Below are positions 42,302-51,808 of a stretch of DNA of 64,000 bases, in pieces (position 1 is the stretch's first letter; every line of letters starts with the position of its first letter). The position numbers were made by a program, and so were the translations under genes. Under the pieces are notes generated by a model, which was not told where the DNA came from, made no database searches, and saw only the letters and a program-made list of their open reading frames with translations. The DNA is from Saccharofermentans sp. (GTDB lineage: Bacteria; Bacillota; Clostridia; Saccharofermentanales; Saccharofermentanaceae): positions 1-64,000 of the forward strand of contig JAIKZM010000162.1 of assembly GCA_024682215.1 (NCBI GenBank). Reading direction: 5' to 3'.

Positions 42302-44209
42302 TCAATGATCCTCTTCGTATGGCTCATCAGCGGGCTGGGTTCCCCAGATATACTGCTCAAGCTCGGATACGCCGACCTCGTCGATGAGAGCCTTGGAAAA
42401 CTGGGTCTCATAGAGTTCACGGTATATACCCTCTTTGTTAAGGAGCTCCTTGTGACTGCCGCGTTCTGCGATCATTCCGTCTTTTACGACCAGGATCTCA
42501 TCAGCGGCAAGGATCGTCGAAAGCCTGTGTGCGATAAGTATGCTCGTCTTGCTCTTTATGATCGGATCGATGGCATCCTGGATCTTCTTTTCGGAGATGG
42601 AGTCCAGAGCTGATGTTGCCTCATCGAAGATAAAGATCGTGGGGTCTTTGAGGATTATCCTGGCTATTGAGATGCGCTGTTTCTCACCGCCGGAAAGCTT
42701 AAGTCCGCGGTTTCCGACCTCAGTATCAAGTCCCTTCTCCTGCTTTTCGATGAAGTCCCAGATGTTGGCTTTCTTAAGAGCATCTGTCATTTCTTCTTCA
42801 GTCGCATCAGGTTTTGCATACAGAAGATTGTCCCTGACAGTTCCGTTAAACAGATATGTTTCCTGGGAAACAACACCGACCTGGTCTCTTAAGAACTTCA
42901 GATCGAGCTTTCTTACGTCAATGCCGTCAAAGGTCACGGTTCCGCTGTCGGCATCGTAAAGCCGCGGAATTAGATTAACTATCGTACTCTTTCCCGAACC
43001 GGAAGGACCGACAATGGCGATGCTGCTGCCCGCTTTGAGCGAGAAATTGATATCCCTGAGGATCTGCTTTGACTTGTCGTATGAGAATCCGACATGCTCG
43101 AAAACAACGTTTCCCGTCACCTTGCCAGGAGTTATTGCATCAGGCGCGTTCTTTATCTCCACTGGAATGTCGAAATAATCGAAGATCCTCGTAAACAGCG
43201 CCATCGATCTGATCCAGTCAACCTGAATGTTGAGCAGGCTGTTCACAGGCATATACATCCTGCCGAGGAGCGCCACGAGCACAGATATGTCACCTATCGT
43301 AATAGTTGAATCATACTTCATCATGAGAATGCCGCCCGCAAGATACAGAAGCATCGGTCCGATGCTCGTGAACGTCGTAAGGACGACCCTGAACCAGCGT
43401 CCTGCCATGCTCTCTTTTATGTTCAGGCCGATCATCTTCCGGTTGGCCTGCTCATATCTGTCATATTCATACTTTTCCTTGCCGAAAAGCTTTACCAGAA
43501 GCTGTCCGCTTACGGAAAGAGTCTCGTTTAAGATCCCGTTGACTTCATCATTTACCTGCTGCGATTCGTTTGTCAGAGACCACCTTCTCTTGCCCGCGCT
43601 TCTCGTCGGTATAGTAAACAAAGGAACTATCACGATGCCTACCAGCGCTAGGATCCAGTTTTTCTGGAACATCGCGATCATGGCTATGATCAGCGTGATG
43701 GAGTTGGAAAGGATGCTGCTGAAAGTGCTTGTGATCACGGACTTTACGCCGTCTATGTCGCTCGTCATCCTGGTAATGATATCGCCCTGGTTGTTGGTCG
43801 TAAAAAACCTCTGGGACATGCTCTGCAGATGCGAATACATCTGGTTGCGCATGTCATACGTTATGTGCTGTGCGATCCAGGTGTTGATGTATGTTTCGGC
43901 AACGCCGATAAGGCTTGCAAGAAGAGTAACGATAAGTGACAGAACAATATAATAGATGAGTGCTTTAAAGTCTCTCTTCATGAGACCGTCATCAAGGATC
44001 TTGCCTGTGATCATTGACGGCATGAGCGAGAAAAATGAAGATACGATGATGCAGACAAGAACAAGAACAAGCTGCTTTGTATAAGGTTTCAGATATGAGA
44101 ATACACGCTTCAGGAGCGCCTTAGTTACTTTAGGCTGATTTGCCTTTTCCTCTTCCGTAAGGAACTTGCCGCCCATAGGGCCGCCCATACCTCTTGCTCC
44201 GGGTGGCAT
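42302..44209 (-). CDS. ABC exporter, fused membrane and ATPase domains
   Basis: This 635-aa half-transporter starts with a Gly/Met-rich N-terminus, then six TM helices (about 40-345) of the type-I exporter fold, then the ATPase with GPSGSGKST (Walker A), a Q-loop (VVSQETYLF), LSGGEKQR (signature), IFIFDEATSALD (Walker B) and the switch His in IAHRLST. It probably works as a homodimer, as no second half-transporter gene is adjacent, and exports lipid, peptide or drug. It diverges from a MATE gene. Confidence 0.92.
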   Translation of the reverse strand: MPPGARGMGGPMGGKFLTEEEKANQPKVTKALLKRVFSYLKPYTKQLVLVLVCIIVSSFFSLMPSMITGKILDDGLMKRDFKALIYYIVLSLIVTLLASLIGVAETYINTWIAQHITYDMRNQMYSHLQSMSQRFFTTNNQGDIITRMTSDIDGVKSVITSTFSSILSNSITLIIAMIAMFQKNWILALVGIVIVPLFTIPTRSAGKRRWSLTNESQQVNDEVNGILNETLSVSGQLLVKLFGKEKYEYDRYEQANRKMIGLNIKESMAGRWFRVVLTTFTSIGPMLLYLAGGILMMKYDSTITIGDISVLVALLGRMYMPVNSLLNIQVDWIRSMALFTRIFDYFDIPVEIKNAPDAITPGKVTGNVVFEHVGFSYDKSKQILRDINFSLKAGSSIAIVGPSGSGKSTIVNLIPRLYDADSGTVTFDGIDVRKLDLKFLRDQVGVVSQETYLFNGTVRDNLLYAKPDATEEEMTDALKKANIWDFIEKQEKGLDTEVGNRGLKLSGGEKQRISIARIILKDPTIFIFDEATSALDSISEKKIQDAIDPIIKSKTSILIAHRLSTILAADEILVVKDGMIAERGSHKELLNKEGIYRELYETQFSKALIDEVGVSELEQYIWGTQPADEPYEEDH

Positions 44210-44339
44210 ATTTCTCCCTGCCCTTCTTTGTTTTTTTACGCTACTTTTACCATATTTAGGTCAGTTTTCAAAATAGTTACATCATGTGAACGAAGTCTTA
44301 AAACAGCAACCGTATAATGAACTCGTAGCGAGAGATAAA

Positions 44340-45701
44340 ATGAATAACAAAAAAGAACTATTTGAATCAGCAAATCCCGTAAAAGCACTGGCCGTAATGT
44401 CCATCCCGACTGTCGCGAGCCAGCTTATACTGCTGATCTATAACATCTCGGACACCTGGTTCATCGGAAGGACCAATGATCCCGCCATGATCGGCGCATC
44501 CAATCTCGGTCTGACCGTGTACCTGATCATAGTCTCGCTTGCAAATGTTTTCGGTGTCGGCGGCGGAAGCCTCATGGTACGCCTCATAGGCGAGAAGAAG
44601 GAAGCAGATGCCCGAAAGACCGCATCTTACAGCATAATCGCATCCGGTATCGCTGCTGCCGTATTTTCGCTTCTCACACTGATATTCCTTACTCCCCTGC
44701 TTACTCTCCTCGGAGCTGACTCGTCAACGATGGCTTACGGAAAACAATATCTCTTTACCACAGTGGTACTGGGCGGCATTCCAAATATCTTATCCATCAG
44801 CATGCCGCATCTCTTAAGGAATGCAGGATACTCCAGGGAATCAGGATTCGGCGTAGGATTGGGAAGCATGCTGAATGTGGCCTTGGATCCGCTTTTCATG
44901 TTCGTTCTGCTTCCAAAGGGCAACGAGGTCCTCGGCGCAGGAATAGCGACCATGCTCTCCAACTACTGCTCTCTTCTCTATTTCATTCTTGTATTCCGTA
45001 AGGTCAGGAATGAAAGTGTTCTCAAGATCAGTTTCAAACGAGAAAAGCTCGAAAAGGAACACCTAAAGTCACTATATTCAGTCGGCATACCTGCAGCCGT
45101 CAGCGTCTTTCTATTTGACCTTGTTACGATAGTCATCAACAGGCTCGTTACAGGTTACGGTGATCATACAAAGCCTCTTGCCGCCATTGGCATAGTCCTT
45201 AAACTTGAAAGGATCCCGATCAACGTCGGACTCGGCATATGCCTCGGAATGTTGCCTCTTATCGCTTACAATTTCGGTTCCGGAAACCATGCGAGAATGA
45301 ACCATTTCTCTACACTCGCGAGATGGATCATTATAGGATTTTCAACTGTATGCACCATAGTTTTCTTCATTTTTGCAAAGGATCTGGTCGGAGCATTCAT
45401 AGTAGACGGAGAGACTGTCAGACTCGGGGTCATGTTCCTTCAGGCAAGGTGCTTTGCGCTGCCATTCATGATGATCGGATATCACATCGTAAACTACATG
45501 AACGCGGTCAACCAAGGAAGGATATCATTTATTCTGGCACTGCTCAGGCACGTGATCATACTCATTCCGGTGATGCTGATAATGAATGCAGTCTGGGGAC
45601 TTTCAGGACTCATATGTTCTCAGCTCACAGCCGACATCATTCATTCCGCTGCCGCATCTGTCATATATCTGAAAATCAGAAAAAGCATAAACAGAAAATG
45701 A
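44340..45701 (+). CDS. MATE-family efflux transporter
   Basis: This is 453 aa from ATG 44340 (MNNKKELFE), with GAGAG upstream. It has twelve TM helices and the family opening MSIPTVASQLILLIYNISDTWFIG. It is a different subgroup from the 37572 MATE gene. It heads a plus-strand run of closely spaced genes (VanZ, MBL, dehydrogenase, SDR, acetyltransferase), with 35 bp to the next gene. Confidence 0.9.
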   Translation: MNNKKELFESANPVKALAVMSIPTVASQLILLIYNISDTWFIGRTNDPAMIGASNLGLTVYLIIVSLANVFGVGGGSLMVRLIGEKKEADARKTASYSIIASGIAAAVFSLLTLIFLTPLLTLLGADSSTMAYGKQYLFTTVVLGGIPNILSISMPHLLRNAGYSRESGFGVGLGSMLNVALDPLFMFVLLPKGNEVLGAGIATMLSNYCSLLYFILVFRKVRNESVLKISFKREKLEKEHLKSLYSVGIPAAVSVFLFDLVTIVINRLVTGYGDHTKPLAAIGIVLKLERIPINVGLGICLGMLPLIAYNFGSGNHARMNHFSTLARWIIIGFSTVCTIVFFIFAKDLVGAFIVDGETVRLGVMFLQARCFALPFMMIGYHIVNYMNAVNQGRISFILALLRHVIILIPVMLIMNAVWGLSGLICSQLTADIIHSAAASVIYLKIRKSINRK

Positions 45702-45736
45702 TATAATTGACCCTATCATCAACAAGGATAGGAAGC

Positions 45737-46282
45737 ATGATCGAGATAACATTCCTGCAGATGATCATCCTGATAACAACTGCATGGATCTTTGTGCGGC
45801 TTGTTTGTGCTGCAGCGGGCAAAACGTTTTCCGTAAAGCGTGAAATGTTCCTTCTGCTTGTATATATATGCATCGTAGTGATCGCGCGATTCGTATATTT
45901 TGAGCTGAACCCCGTATTCGGTTATCCTTTGCCTTTAAGGATCGTCTTCAACAAAAACTACACTGACTTTATTCATCTTAAGCCTTTCGATTTCCTTTCT
46001 GACATTTACGAAGGAGATAAGCTGAACATCATTGGAAACATCGCGATGTTCATTCCCGTAGGCATAGTCTGGCCTGTTTGTTTCAAAAAACTCGACAGAT
46101 TCTGGAAGACGGCTCTTGCCTGCATCTGCTTTTCGCTACTCATAGAACTCTCGCAGTTGTTATGCGACGGAAGACACACGGATATAGATGACCTTATTCT
46201 CAACTCGGCCGGAGCGCTGACAGGTGCATCTGTTGTTTTCATTATCCGCAAGATCAGGAACAGACGGAAAAAGGAGAACTGA
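45737..46282 (+). CDS. VanZ-family membrane protein
   Basis: This is 181 aa from ATG 45737, with AGGA upstream. It has about five TM helices and the VanZ-like core GNIAMFIPVGIVWP and LIELSQLLCDGRHTDIDDLILNSAGALTG. VanZ gives low teicoplanin resistance in Tn1546, but most family members are chromosomal proteins of unknown role. It lies 3 bp upstream of the MBL gene. Confidence 0.85.
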   Translation: MIEITFLQMIILITTAWIFVRLVCAAAGKTFSVKREMFLLLVYICIVVIARFVYFELNPVFGYPLPLRIVFNKNYTDFIHLKPFDFLSDIYEGDKLNIIGNIAMFIPVGIVWPVCFKKLDRFWKTALACICFSLLIELSQLLCDGRHTDIDDLILNSAGALTGASVVFIIRKIRNRRKKEN

Positions 46283-46285
46283 TCC

Positions 46286-47056
46286 ATGGGAAATGTTTCT
46301 TTATACTGGCTTGGTCAGATGGGACTTCTGATAGACACCGGGAACACCAGGATATGCGTTGACTATTTTGCAAGCACGATCGGCGGACGGCAGACTCCTC
46401 CGCCGTTTCCCGCAGATACATTGACAGGCATCGATATATTTGCTGGAACTCACGACCACATCGACCACATCGATCATGATGCATGGAAGATATGGGCAAA
46501 GACAAATCATGATGCCAGGTTTGTCTTTCCGAAAGCACATACGGCCTCCGTTCTTGAAGACGGCGTATCCGAGGAAAATGCCATAGGATTAAACGACGGC
46601 GGATCATACAGTTTCAGGGACGTAACCATACATGCCATAGCGGCATCACACGAATTTCTTGACCGTGACGGTAAGACAGGTCTTTATCCTTATCTTCAGT
46701 ACATCATCGAAGCAAACGGAGTCAGGATCCATCACGCAGGAGATACGGTACGCTATGAAGGCATGCTTCCGAAGATCAGATCATTCGGCGACATCGACGT
46801 TCAGCTTCTTCCCATAAACGGACGCGACGCAAAAAGATACCGCATTGGTTTTATAGGAAATATGACCTATCAGGAAGCCGCGGATCTCGCAGGTGAAACA
46901 AAACCCGGACTGGTCATTCCGGGTCACTGGGACATGTTTGAGATCAACGGCTTTGACCCGTCGCTTTTCGCTGATTATCTCGATGCAAAATACAACGGAA
47001 AGATAAAATGCGTGATCCCGAAAGTAATGGAAAAGATAGTTATCCAAACTCCCTGA
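46286..47056 (+). CDS. metallo-beta-lactamase-fold hydrolase, UlaG-like
   Basis: This 256-aa cytoplasmic protein has the metal motif GTHDHIDHID (HxHxDH type), a later metal-binding Asp in HHAGDTVRYEGM and a final His in VIPGHWDMF. The layout suits L-ascorbate-6-phosphate lactonase (UlaG) and related phosphodiesterases. The ATG follows the VanZ stop by 3 bp, and the dehydrogenase gene starts 12 bp beyond its stop, indicating one operon. Confidence 0.85.
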   Translation: MGNVSLYWLGQMGLLIDTGNTRICVDYFASTIGGRQTPPPFPADTLTGIDIFAGTHDHIDHIDHDAWKIWAKTNHDARFVFPKAHTASVLEDGVSEENAIGLNDGGSYSFRDVTIHAIAASHEFLDRDGKTGLYPYLQYIIEANGVRIHHAGDTVRYEGMLPKIRSFGDIDVQLLPINGRDAKRYRIGFIGNMTYQEAADLAGETKPGLVIPGHWDMFEINGFDPSLFADYLDAKYNGKIKCVIPKVMEKIVIQTP

Positions 47057-47068
47057 CGGAGGTAAGAA

Positions 47069-48028
47069 ATGAAGATAGTCGTATTAACAAAAGGTCTGAA
47101 ACCCAAGCACAGGGAACTGATAGAAAAGACTTCGGAAAAGGCCGGAGCCGAGGTCTGTTTTGCCGAATCCGAAAACGCGTTTCCTTCGGGGTTTGAAGAT
47201 CCCGACATAATCTACGGATTCGGAATCGAGACCGCGCGCACCAGTAAGAACCTGAAATGGCTCTGCGTTCCCTCTGCAGGTGTCGACTATCTTATGAAGC
47301 CGGGCTCGTTCGCAAACGAAGACTGCATCCTCACAAATTCTGCAGGCGCATACGGTGTTTCTATCGCCGAACACATCATCGCGGTAACGCTCATGATGAT
47401 GAGATGTCTGACCGAGTTTCACTCTGAAACACTTCAGAAGACATGGGGACAGCCAAGAGCGCAGAAGTCTCTCAAAGACTGCAGGATCACCGTTCTCGGA
47501 ACCGGTGATATAGGCAGTTGTTTCGCAAAGCGCGCAGCAGCTTTTGAGCCTGAAAGCATCACCGGCATCAACAGGAGTGGAACATGCAGTGAGCCTGCGT
47601 TTGACAAAGTGGTCAAAATCGGAGAGCTTGAGAATATCCTCCCCCATACGGATCTTCTGGTAATGAGTCTCCCCTCAACTTCAGAGACTGAGAACATTCT
47701 CTCACGCAGAAGGATCGGACTGCTGCCCGAAGGGGCTTACATAGTCAATGTCGGCAGAGGTACCGCGATCGATGAAGATGCGCTTGCCGATGCTCTGGAC
47801 AGCGGAAGGATCGCAGGCGCAGCGCTAGATGTTTTCAGGACTGAGCCGCTCCATTTTGACAGCAGACTCTGGAACACGAAAAATCTTCTGATAACACCTC
47901 ATGTGGCAGGAAATCTCACACTTGATCATACGACGGACAGAAATGTCGAGATGTTCTGCGAGGATCTTTTGAACTACGCCGGCGGACTTAAGATGAAACA
48001 TGTCGTAGACAGGAAAAGAGGTTATTGA
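47069..48028 (+). CDS. D-2-hydroxyacid dehydrogenase family protein
   Basis: This 319-aa protein has a GGAGG site. It has the Rossmann loop VLGTGDIGS (about 140-150) and the catalytic set Arg in VNVGRGTAID, Glu in DVFRTEPL and His in TPHVAGN. The family reduces 2-keto acids with NAD(P)H. The subtype is closest to glyoxylate/hydroxypyruvate-reductase-like (GhrA-type) members. Its stop is 2 bp before the SDR start codon. Confidence 0.88.
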   Translation: MKIVVLTKGLKPKHRELIEKTSEKAGAEVCFAESENAFPSGFEDPDIIYGFGIETARTSKNLKWLCVPSAGVDYLMKPGSFANEDCILTNSAGAYGVSIAEHIIAVTLMMMRCLTEFHSETLQKTWGQPRAQKSLKDCRITVLGTGDIGSCFAKRAAAFEPESITGINRSGTCSEPAFDKVVKIGELENILPHTDLLVMSLPSTSETENILSRRRIGLLPEGAYIVNVGRGTAIDEDALADALDSGRIAGAALDVFRTEPLHFDSRLWNTKNLLITPHVAGNLTLDHTTDRNVEMFCEDLLNYAGGLKMKHVVDRKRGY

Positions 48029-48030
48029 TA

Positions 48031-48747
48031 ATGGCAAATGTAATGGTAACCGGAACCGGAAGGAATTACGCGTTAGGTTATAACCTGGCACTCAGATATC
48101 TCGAAGCAGGTGATACGGTAATCGCAACCATAAGAAAACCGTCACCCGACATCGACGGACTCAAGGACAGATTCGGTGACAAGCTCATTGTTATCACAAT
48201 GGATCTGCTCGACTCGAGATCGGTAAATCTGGCAGCTGAAACAGCAGCCAGAAAAGTAAGTCATATCGATACCTTGATCAACAACGCTGTCGGAGTATCA
48301 CGTGATTGCGACAAAGGATTCTTTGATGCCGACCTGGATCTGATCCCACGAACGATCGACATAATCGCAGTTGGTACGATGCGTGTCATCAAAGCCTTCT
48401 ATCCCCTGCTGATAAAAGCTCCCGGAACCGCGCTCATCATGAACATCTCATCAGAAGCGGGCAGCATAGAAAAGTGCTACAGGACAAACATGATCGATTA
48501 CGGCATGGGCAAAGCCGCACTCAACATGGCAACGATGAATCTCTACAACACATTTAAGGATGAGCGCAAAGTCAACATTTTCGCAGTCCATCCGGGCTGG
48601 ATCAGAACAGACGGAAATCCTGGCAATCCTGCACCGCTCTCATCTTACGAAGCAGCAGGAATACTAAAGGATCTGTTTGCCTCCAAACGCGAGGATTTCA
48701 CAGGACACAGATTCATAACCAATGAAGGGAACGACTATCCGTTCTGA
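48031..48747 (+). CDS. short-chain dehydrogenase/reductase
   Basis: This is 238 aa from ATG 48031 (MANVMVTGTGRNYALG); the track start is TTG 48025. It has the Rossmann fold with TGTGRNYALG at the dinucleotide loop (only part of the classical TGxxxGxG), LINNAVG, Ser in NISSEAGS and the YGMGK catalytic pair. It is directly behind the D-2-hydroxyacid dehydrogenase gene, so the two may act on one keto/hydroxy compound. Confidence 0.85.
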   Translation: MANVMVTGTGRNYALGYNLALRYLEAGDTVIATIRKPSPDIDGLKDRFGDKLIVITMDLLDSRSVNLAAETAARKVSHIDTLINNAVGVSRDCDKGFFDADLDLIPRTIDIIAVGTMRVIKAFYPLLIKAPGTALIMNISSEAGSIEKCYRTNMIDYGMGKAALNMATMNLYNTFKDERKVNIFAVHPGWIRTDGNPGNPAPLSSYEAAGILKDLFASKREDFTGHRFITNEGNDYPF

Positions 48748-48791
48748 ACAGTTTTAAGTTTCAAAAGAACATCTCATCTTCAGGAGGAAAC

Positions 48792-49403
48792 ATGAACCAC
48801 AAAGAAAGAATGTTAGCAAACCTTCCTTATAAAGCTTGGCTCGACGGTCTCAGCGAAGAACGACTCGAAAACAAAAAGAAGATCTTCAGATATAACAATC
48901 TCGAGCCCGGCAATCCAGAGGAAAAAGACAGGCTCATCAAAGATATCCTCGGAAAGACGGGCGAGTACATCAACATAGAGCCTCCTTTCTATTGCGACTA
49001 CGGTTACAACATTGAGATCGGTGAAAACTTTTTCGCAAACTACAACTTCACTGTCCTCGATGTCGGGAAAGTAAGGATCGGCAAAAACGTTCAGATCGCT
49101 CCGAATGTATCCATCTACACGGCAGGTCACCCTGTCCATCCGGAGTCCCGCGATTCCGGTTATGAATACGGAATAGACATCACCATAGGTGACAGCGTCT
49201 GGATCGGCGGCAACACCTCCATCATGCCCGGAGTGACCGTTGGGAACAACGTCGTGATCGGAGCAGGAAGCGTAGTAACCAAAGACCTTCCCGATAATGT
49301 CATTGCGGCGGGCAACCCCTGCAGGATCATAAGAAAGATCACCGAGGAAGACCGTGATTACTATTACAAAGACAGGAAATTCGATGTCGATGACTATAAA
49401 TAA
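48792..49403 (+). CDS. maltose/galactoside O-acetyltransferase-like protein
   Basis: This 203-aa protein has AGGAGG upstream. It has an N-terminal helical cap (MNHKERMLANLPYKAWLDG), then hexapeptide repeats forming a left-handed beta-helix (IGKNVQIAPNVSIY, IGDSVWIGGNTSIMPGVTVGNNVVIGAGSVV). The catalytic His is in TAGHPVHP. It moves acetyl from acetyl-CoA to a sugar hydroxyl, as a trimer. It is 44 bp after the SDR gene and likely in the same operon. Confidence 0.9.
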   Translation: MNHKERMLANLPYKAWLDGLSEERLENKKKIFRYNNLEPGNPEEKDRLIKDILGKTGEYINIEPPFYCDYGYNIEIGENFFANYNFTVLDVGKVRIGKNVQIAPNVSIYTAGHPVHPESRDSGYEYGIDITIGDSVWIGGNTSIMPGVTVGNNVVIGAGSVVTKDLPDNVIAAGNPCRIIRKITEEDRDYYYKDRKFDVDDYK

Positions 49404-49468
49404 TCTCCGTAAATGACTATAATATTGTTTGCGAAAATTTCTTTTCAGGAAATAAACGGAGAACAGAT

Positions 49469-49978
49469 ATGCTCAAGAAGAGTTTTAACGGCAATTCCGT
49501 CATATATAAGATACTGACTGCTTCAGTTCTGGCTTTAGCCCTCATGTTTCCTCTTTGCGCCTGCTCGGAAAATCCCGTTCCTACGCAGGATACGCGCACC
49601 AGCGAACAGAAGGAATCCGATGCCATTAAAAAGAACAACCAGAAGATACGCGACAAGATAAAACAGCTTCTTGGTTTCGATCTCAGCGATGAGTTTATCG
49701 AAGAATCAGAAATGATGCTTGATGCTACCGGATCCGGTTCACGCGGCAACATCTGCATCCTTGTAAGACAGGGCAAAGAAGAATCGCTCTTATCCGTTCT
49801 CGAGAAACATTTCGGCGTTGAAAAAAACATCAGCCCGAATCAACTCCCTGATAATAACAAAAACCAGTATGCAGAAGAATTAAAAACAATGTATCCGATA
49901 AAAAACTGGGAAGCATCAGGAGTCAGCATTTATCTGGCCAGAAAAGGAACCTACTCTTACCTTTACATCTTCGCATAA
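49469..49978 (+). CDS. predicted lipoprotein, unknown function
   Basis: This 169-aa protein has GGAG upstream. The signal peptide ends in PLCAC (Cys near 32). The mature domain starts with a charged helix (KKNNQKIRDKIKQLLGFDL) and ends in beta strands. A TATAAT (about 49418-49423) suggests its own promoter after the acetyltransferase gene. No family recognised. Confidence 0.65.
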   Translation: MLKKSFNGNSVIYKILTASVLALALMFPLCACSENPVPTQDTRTSEQKESDAIKKNNQKIRDKIKQLLGFDLSDEFIEESEMMLDATGSGSRGNICILVRQGKEESLLSVLEKHFGVEKNISPNQLPDNNKNQYAEELKTMYPIKNWEASGVSIYLARKGTYSYLYIFA

Positions 49979-49981
49979 AAA

Positions 49982-50010
49982 AGACCCGGTCCACGAAATG
50001 AACCGGGTCT
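49982..50010. terminator. bidirectional intrinsic terminator
   Basis: GACCCGGT pairs with ACCGGGTC around an 11-nt loop. The plus strand continues TTCTTTTG and the minus strand TTTTTTATGC. It serves both the lipoprotein gene and the converging HerA-like gene. Confidence 0.75.
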
Positions 50011-50030
50011 TCTTTTGAAACTCAAATCTG

Positions 50031-51650
50031 TTACAGCTGCGGTGTCTGATTGTGCTGCAGTCTCTCCGACTTGTTAACGTGAATGAAGACATTGTGCAGC
50101 AGGTTGACGGAAGTCAGGATGACTTCACCCTGATTCAGCTTTCTGACGTGCTTTATCGAGTAATCGTCAAGGTGGCTCTCTACAGCCTTGATCTCATCAT
50201 TGAGCATGAGTCTGTGGATGAGAAGCGTACCTATCTGACCGAACAGGATCGGTGAAACGTCCTTCGGGTTCTGAGTTGTCAGATAAAGGAATATACCTTT
50301 CTTACGTCCTTCTCTTGCAACCAGTGTAAGACCGCCGTGGAACTCTCTTTCGGAATACTGGGACTTTGCGTATCTGTGAACCTCATCGATGAAGAAGATG
50401 AACGGATAGATGTTATCCTGCTGGATAACGAAGTTGCATACGAGATCGATGACCATGCCGCCGATACCTTCCGCAGCACCGAGAGACGATGTATCGATAT
50501 AGAGGCTGACTTCAGGTGTATGGATGAACTCATCGATAACATCGAGGAGGTTATACATCGAAGGATCATTCGAGAAGAATGAAAGGAGCCTTGTGTTCGT
50601 CATCTGATACTGGATCTTCTGGATCAGAGGATTGTTGGCATTTGCCTTGAGCATGTCGTAGCAATACTTGAAGTTGTAGTTATCATCTCTTGCAGGCTCT
50701 GAAACTGCCTCAGCCTGGATCTGCTCGGGAAGGAGCGAGATATCAAACTCGCAGTCAGCTGCGCCGACAGAAGCCAAGGCTTCCTGAACCTCTTCGATAT
50801 CCTCACCGACCTTGTAGAAGCACTTGTCCTGACCGGTCTTATGCATGTAACGGAGTGATGTGATGGCTTCTGCAAGAACAGCGCCCTGGCTGTTGCTCGT
50901 CGTCTCGAAGAGCTTCTCCCATTCCTGCATCGTTACCTTACCGGGAGAGATAGTGGTATCCACACCAAGTGTCAACTTAGTGATCTCATCGTTAGAAAAG
51001 GCATCCCTGTACTCGCCTGTCGGGTCAATGATCAAAGCCTTTCGCTTAGTTGAGACCATCTTGTCGAGGATCGAGAGAGCCGTTGTGGACTTACCGCTGT
51101 TGGTAGCTCCGATGCACATAAGATGTCTGTTGAACAGTGTGCTCGGCTTAAGCGATACGGGAGCCGCAGACCTGTTAAGGTATGTTGCGAACGGAGGAAG
51201 TCTTTCCTCTACGTCCTGTGAGAATTCAAGTGAATGCAGGAATAACTGATAAGCCTCATCAGGTGCGAGATAAACCCTGTCGGTGATACCGAGCTGATGG
51301 AAACCTGCGAGATCGAACTTGGATCCGTCAGGTCTCATGATTGCAATGGTATCAATGTTGATCTCCTGATAATCGGAATTCTTCTCGTCTGCAGTAGAGG
51401 ACATCTCGAAGATGCTCTTTCTGGATGCCTTATTCTCGAAAACCTCACCGAGGAAAAGACCCAGTGTCGATTTTATGATTACGAAATAGTTGATCGTATT
51501 GGGGAGAAAAGAAGTAGTGAATCTTTCTCTGTTTGACATAAGCTGAACATTGTCAACCTGTGCGACGCAGCAGCTCCTGTAAACCTGTGTGACTTTACCA
51601 ATGTAGAAATCTTCTACGTTACGACCGTTGTAAAGTTCTTCAATTGTCAT
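50031..51650 (-). CDS. HerA-like ATPase, stand-alone
   Basis: This is 539 aa from ATG 51650 (MTIEELYNGRNV), with AGGAG 7 nt upstream; the track start adds 30 spurious residues. An N-terminal beta-barrel like the HAS-barrel (about 1-100) precedes a RecA/FtsK-type ATPase with GATNSGKSTTALS (Walker A), IIDPTGEY and FIFFIDEVHRY (Walker B). HerA forms hexameric DNA pumps, usually with the nuclease NurA in repair, or with SIR2 or other effectors in defence. No nuclease or effector gene is adjacent. Length is normal for the family. Confidence 0.85.
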   Translation of the reverse strand: MTIEELYNGRNVEDFYIGKVTQVYRSCCVAQVDNVQLMSNRERFTTSFLPNTINYFVIIKSTLGLFLGEVFENKASRKSIFEMSSTADEKNSDYQEINIDTIAIMRPDGSKFDLAGFHQLGITDRVYLAPDEAYQLFLHSLEFSQDVEERLPPFATYLNRSAAPVSLKPSTLFNRHLMCIGATNSGKSTTALSILDKMVSTKRKALIIDPTGEYRDAFSNDEITKLTLGVDTTISPGKVTMQEWEKLFETTSNSQGAVLAEAITSLRYMHKTGQDKCFYKVGEDIEEVQEALASVGAADCEFDISLLPEQIQAEAVSEPARDDNYNFKYCYDMLKANANNPLIQKIQYQMTNTRLLSFFSNDPSMYNLLDVIDEFIHTPEVSLYIDTSSLGAAEGIGGMVIDLVCNFVIQQDNIYPFIFFIDEVHRYAKSQYSEREFHGGLTLVAREGRKKGIFLYLTTQNPKDVSPILFGQIGTLLIHRLMLNDEIKAVESHLDDYSIKHVRKLNQGEVILTSVNLLHNVFIHVNKSERLQHNQTPQL

Positions 51651-51808
51651 ATGTTTCTCCTGAATAAATATGAAAGATACCAAAGAGCAGCGGCCCACAT
51701 CGCCCCAGACTCTTAACCTCTGAAAACGAGTATAGCACATTTTAATTCCCTTATGATTAACGGTTTGGTGAACTACATATAAACAGACTCAAAACAATCT
51801 GTAAGTAA

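Noticed and set aside
45737-48028. VanZ next to a D-2-hydroxyacid dehydrogenase, suggesting a glycopeptide-resistance (VanH-like) cluster
   Set aside because: No D-Ala-D-Lac ligase or VanX-type dipeptidase is present, and the dehydrogenase is closer to GhrA-like members than to VanH.
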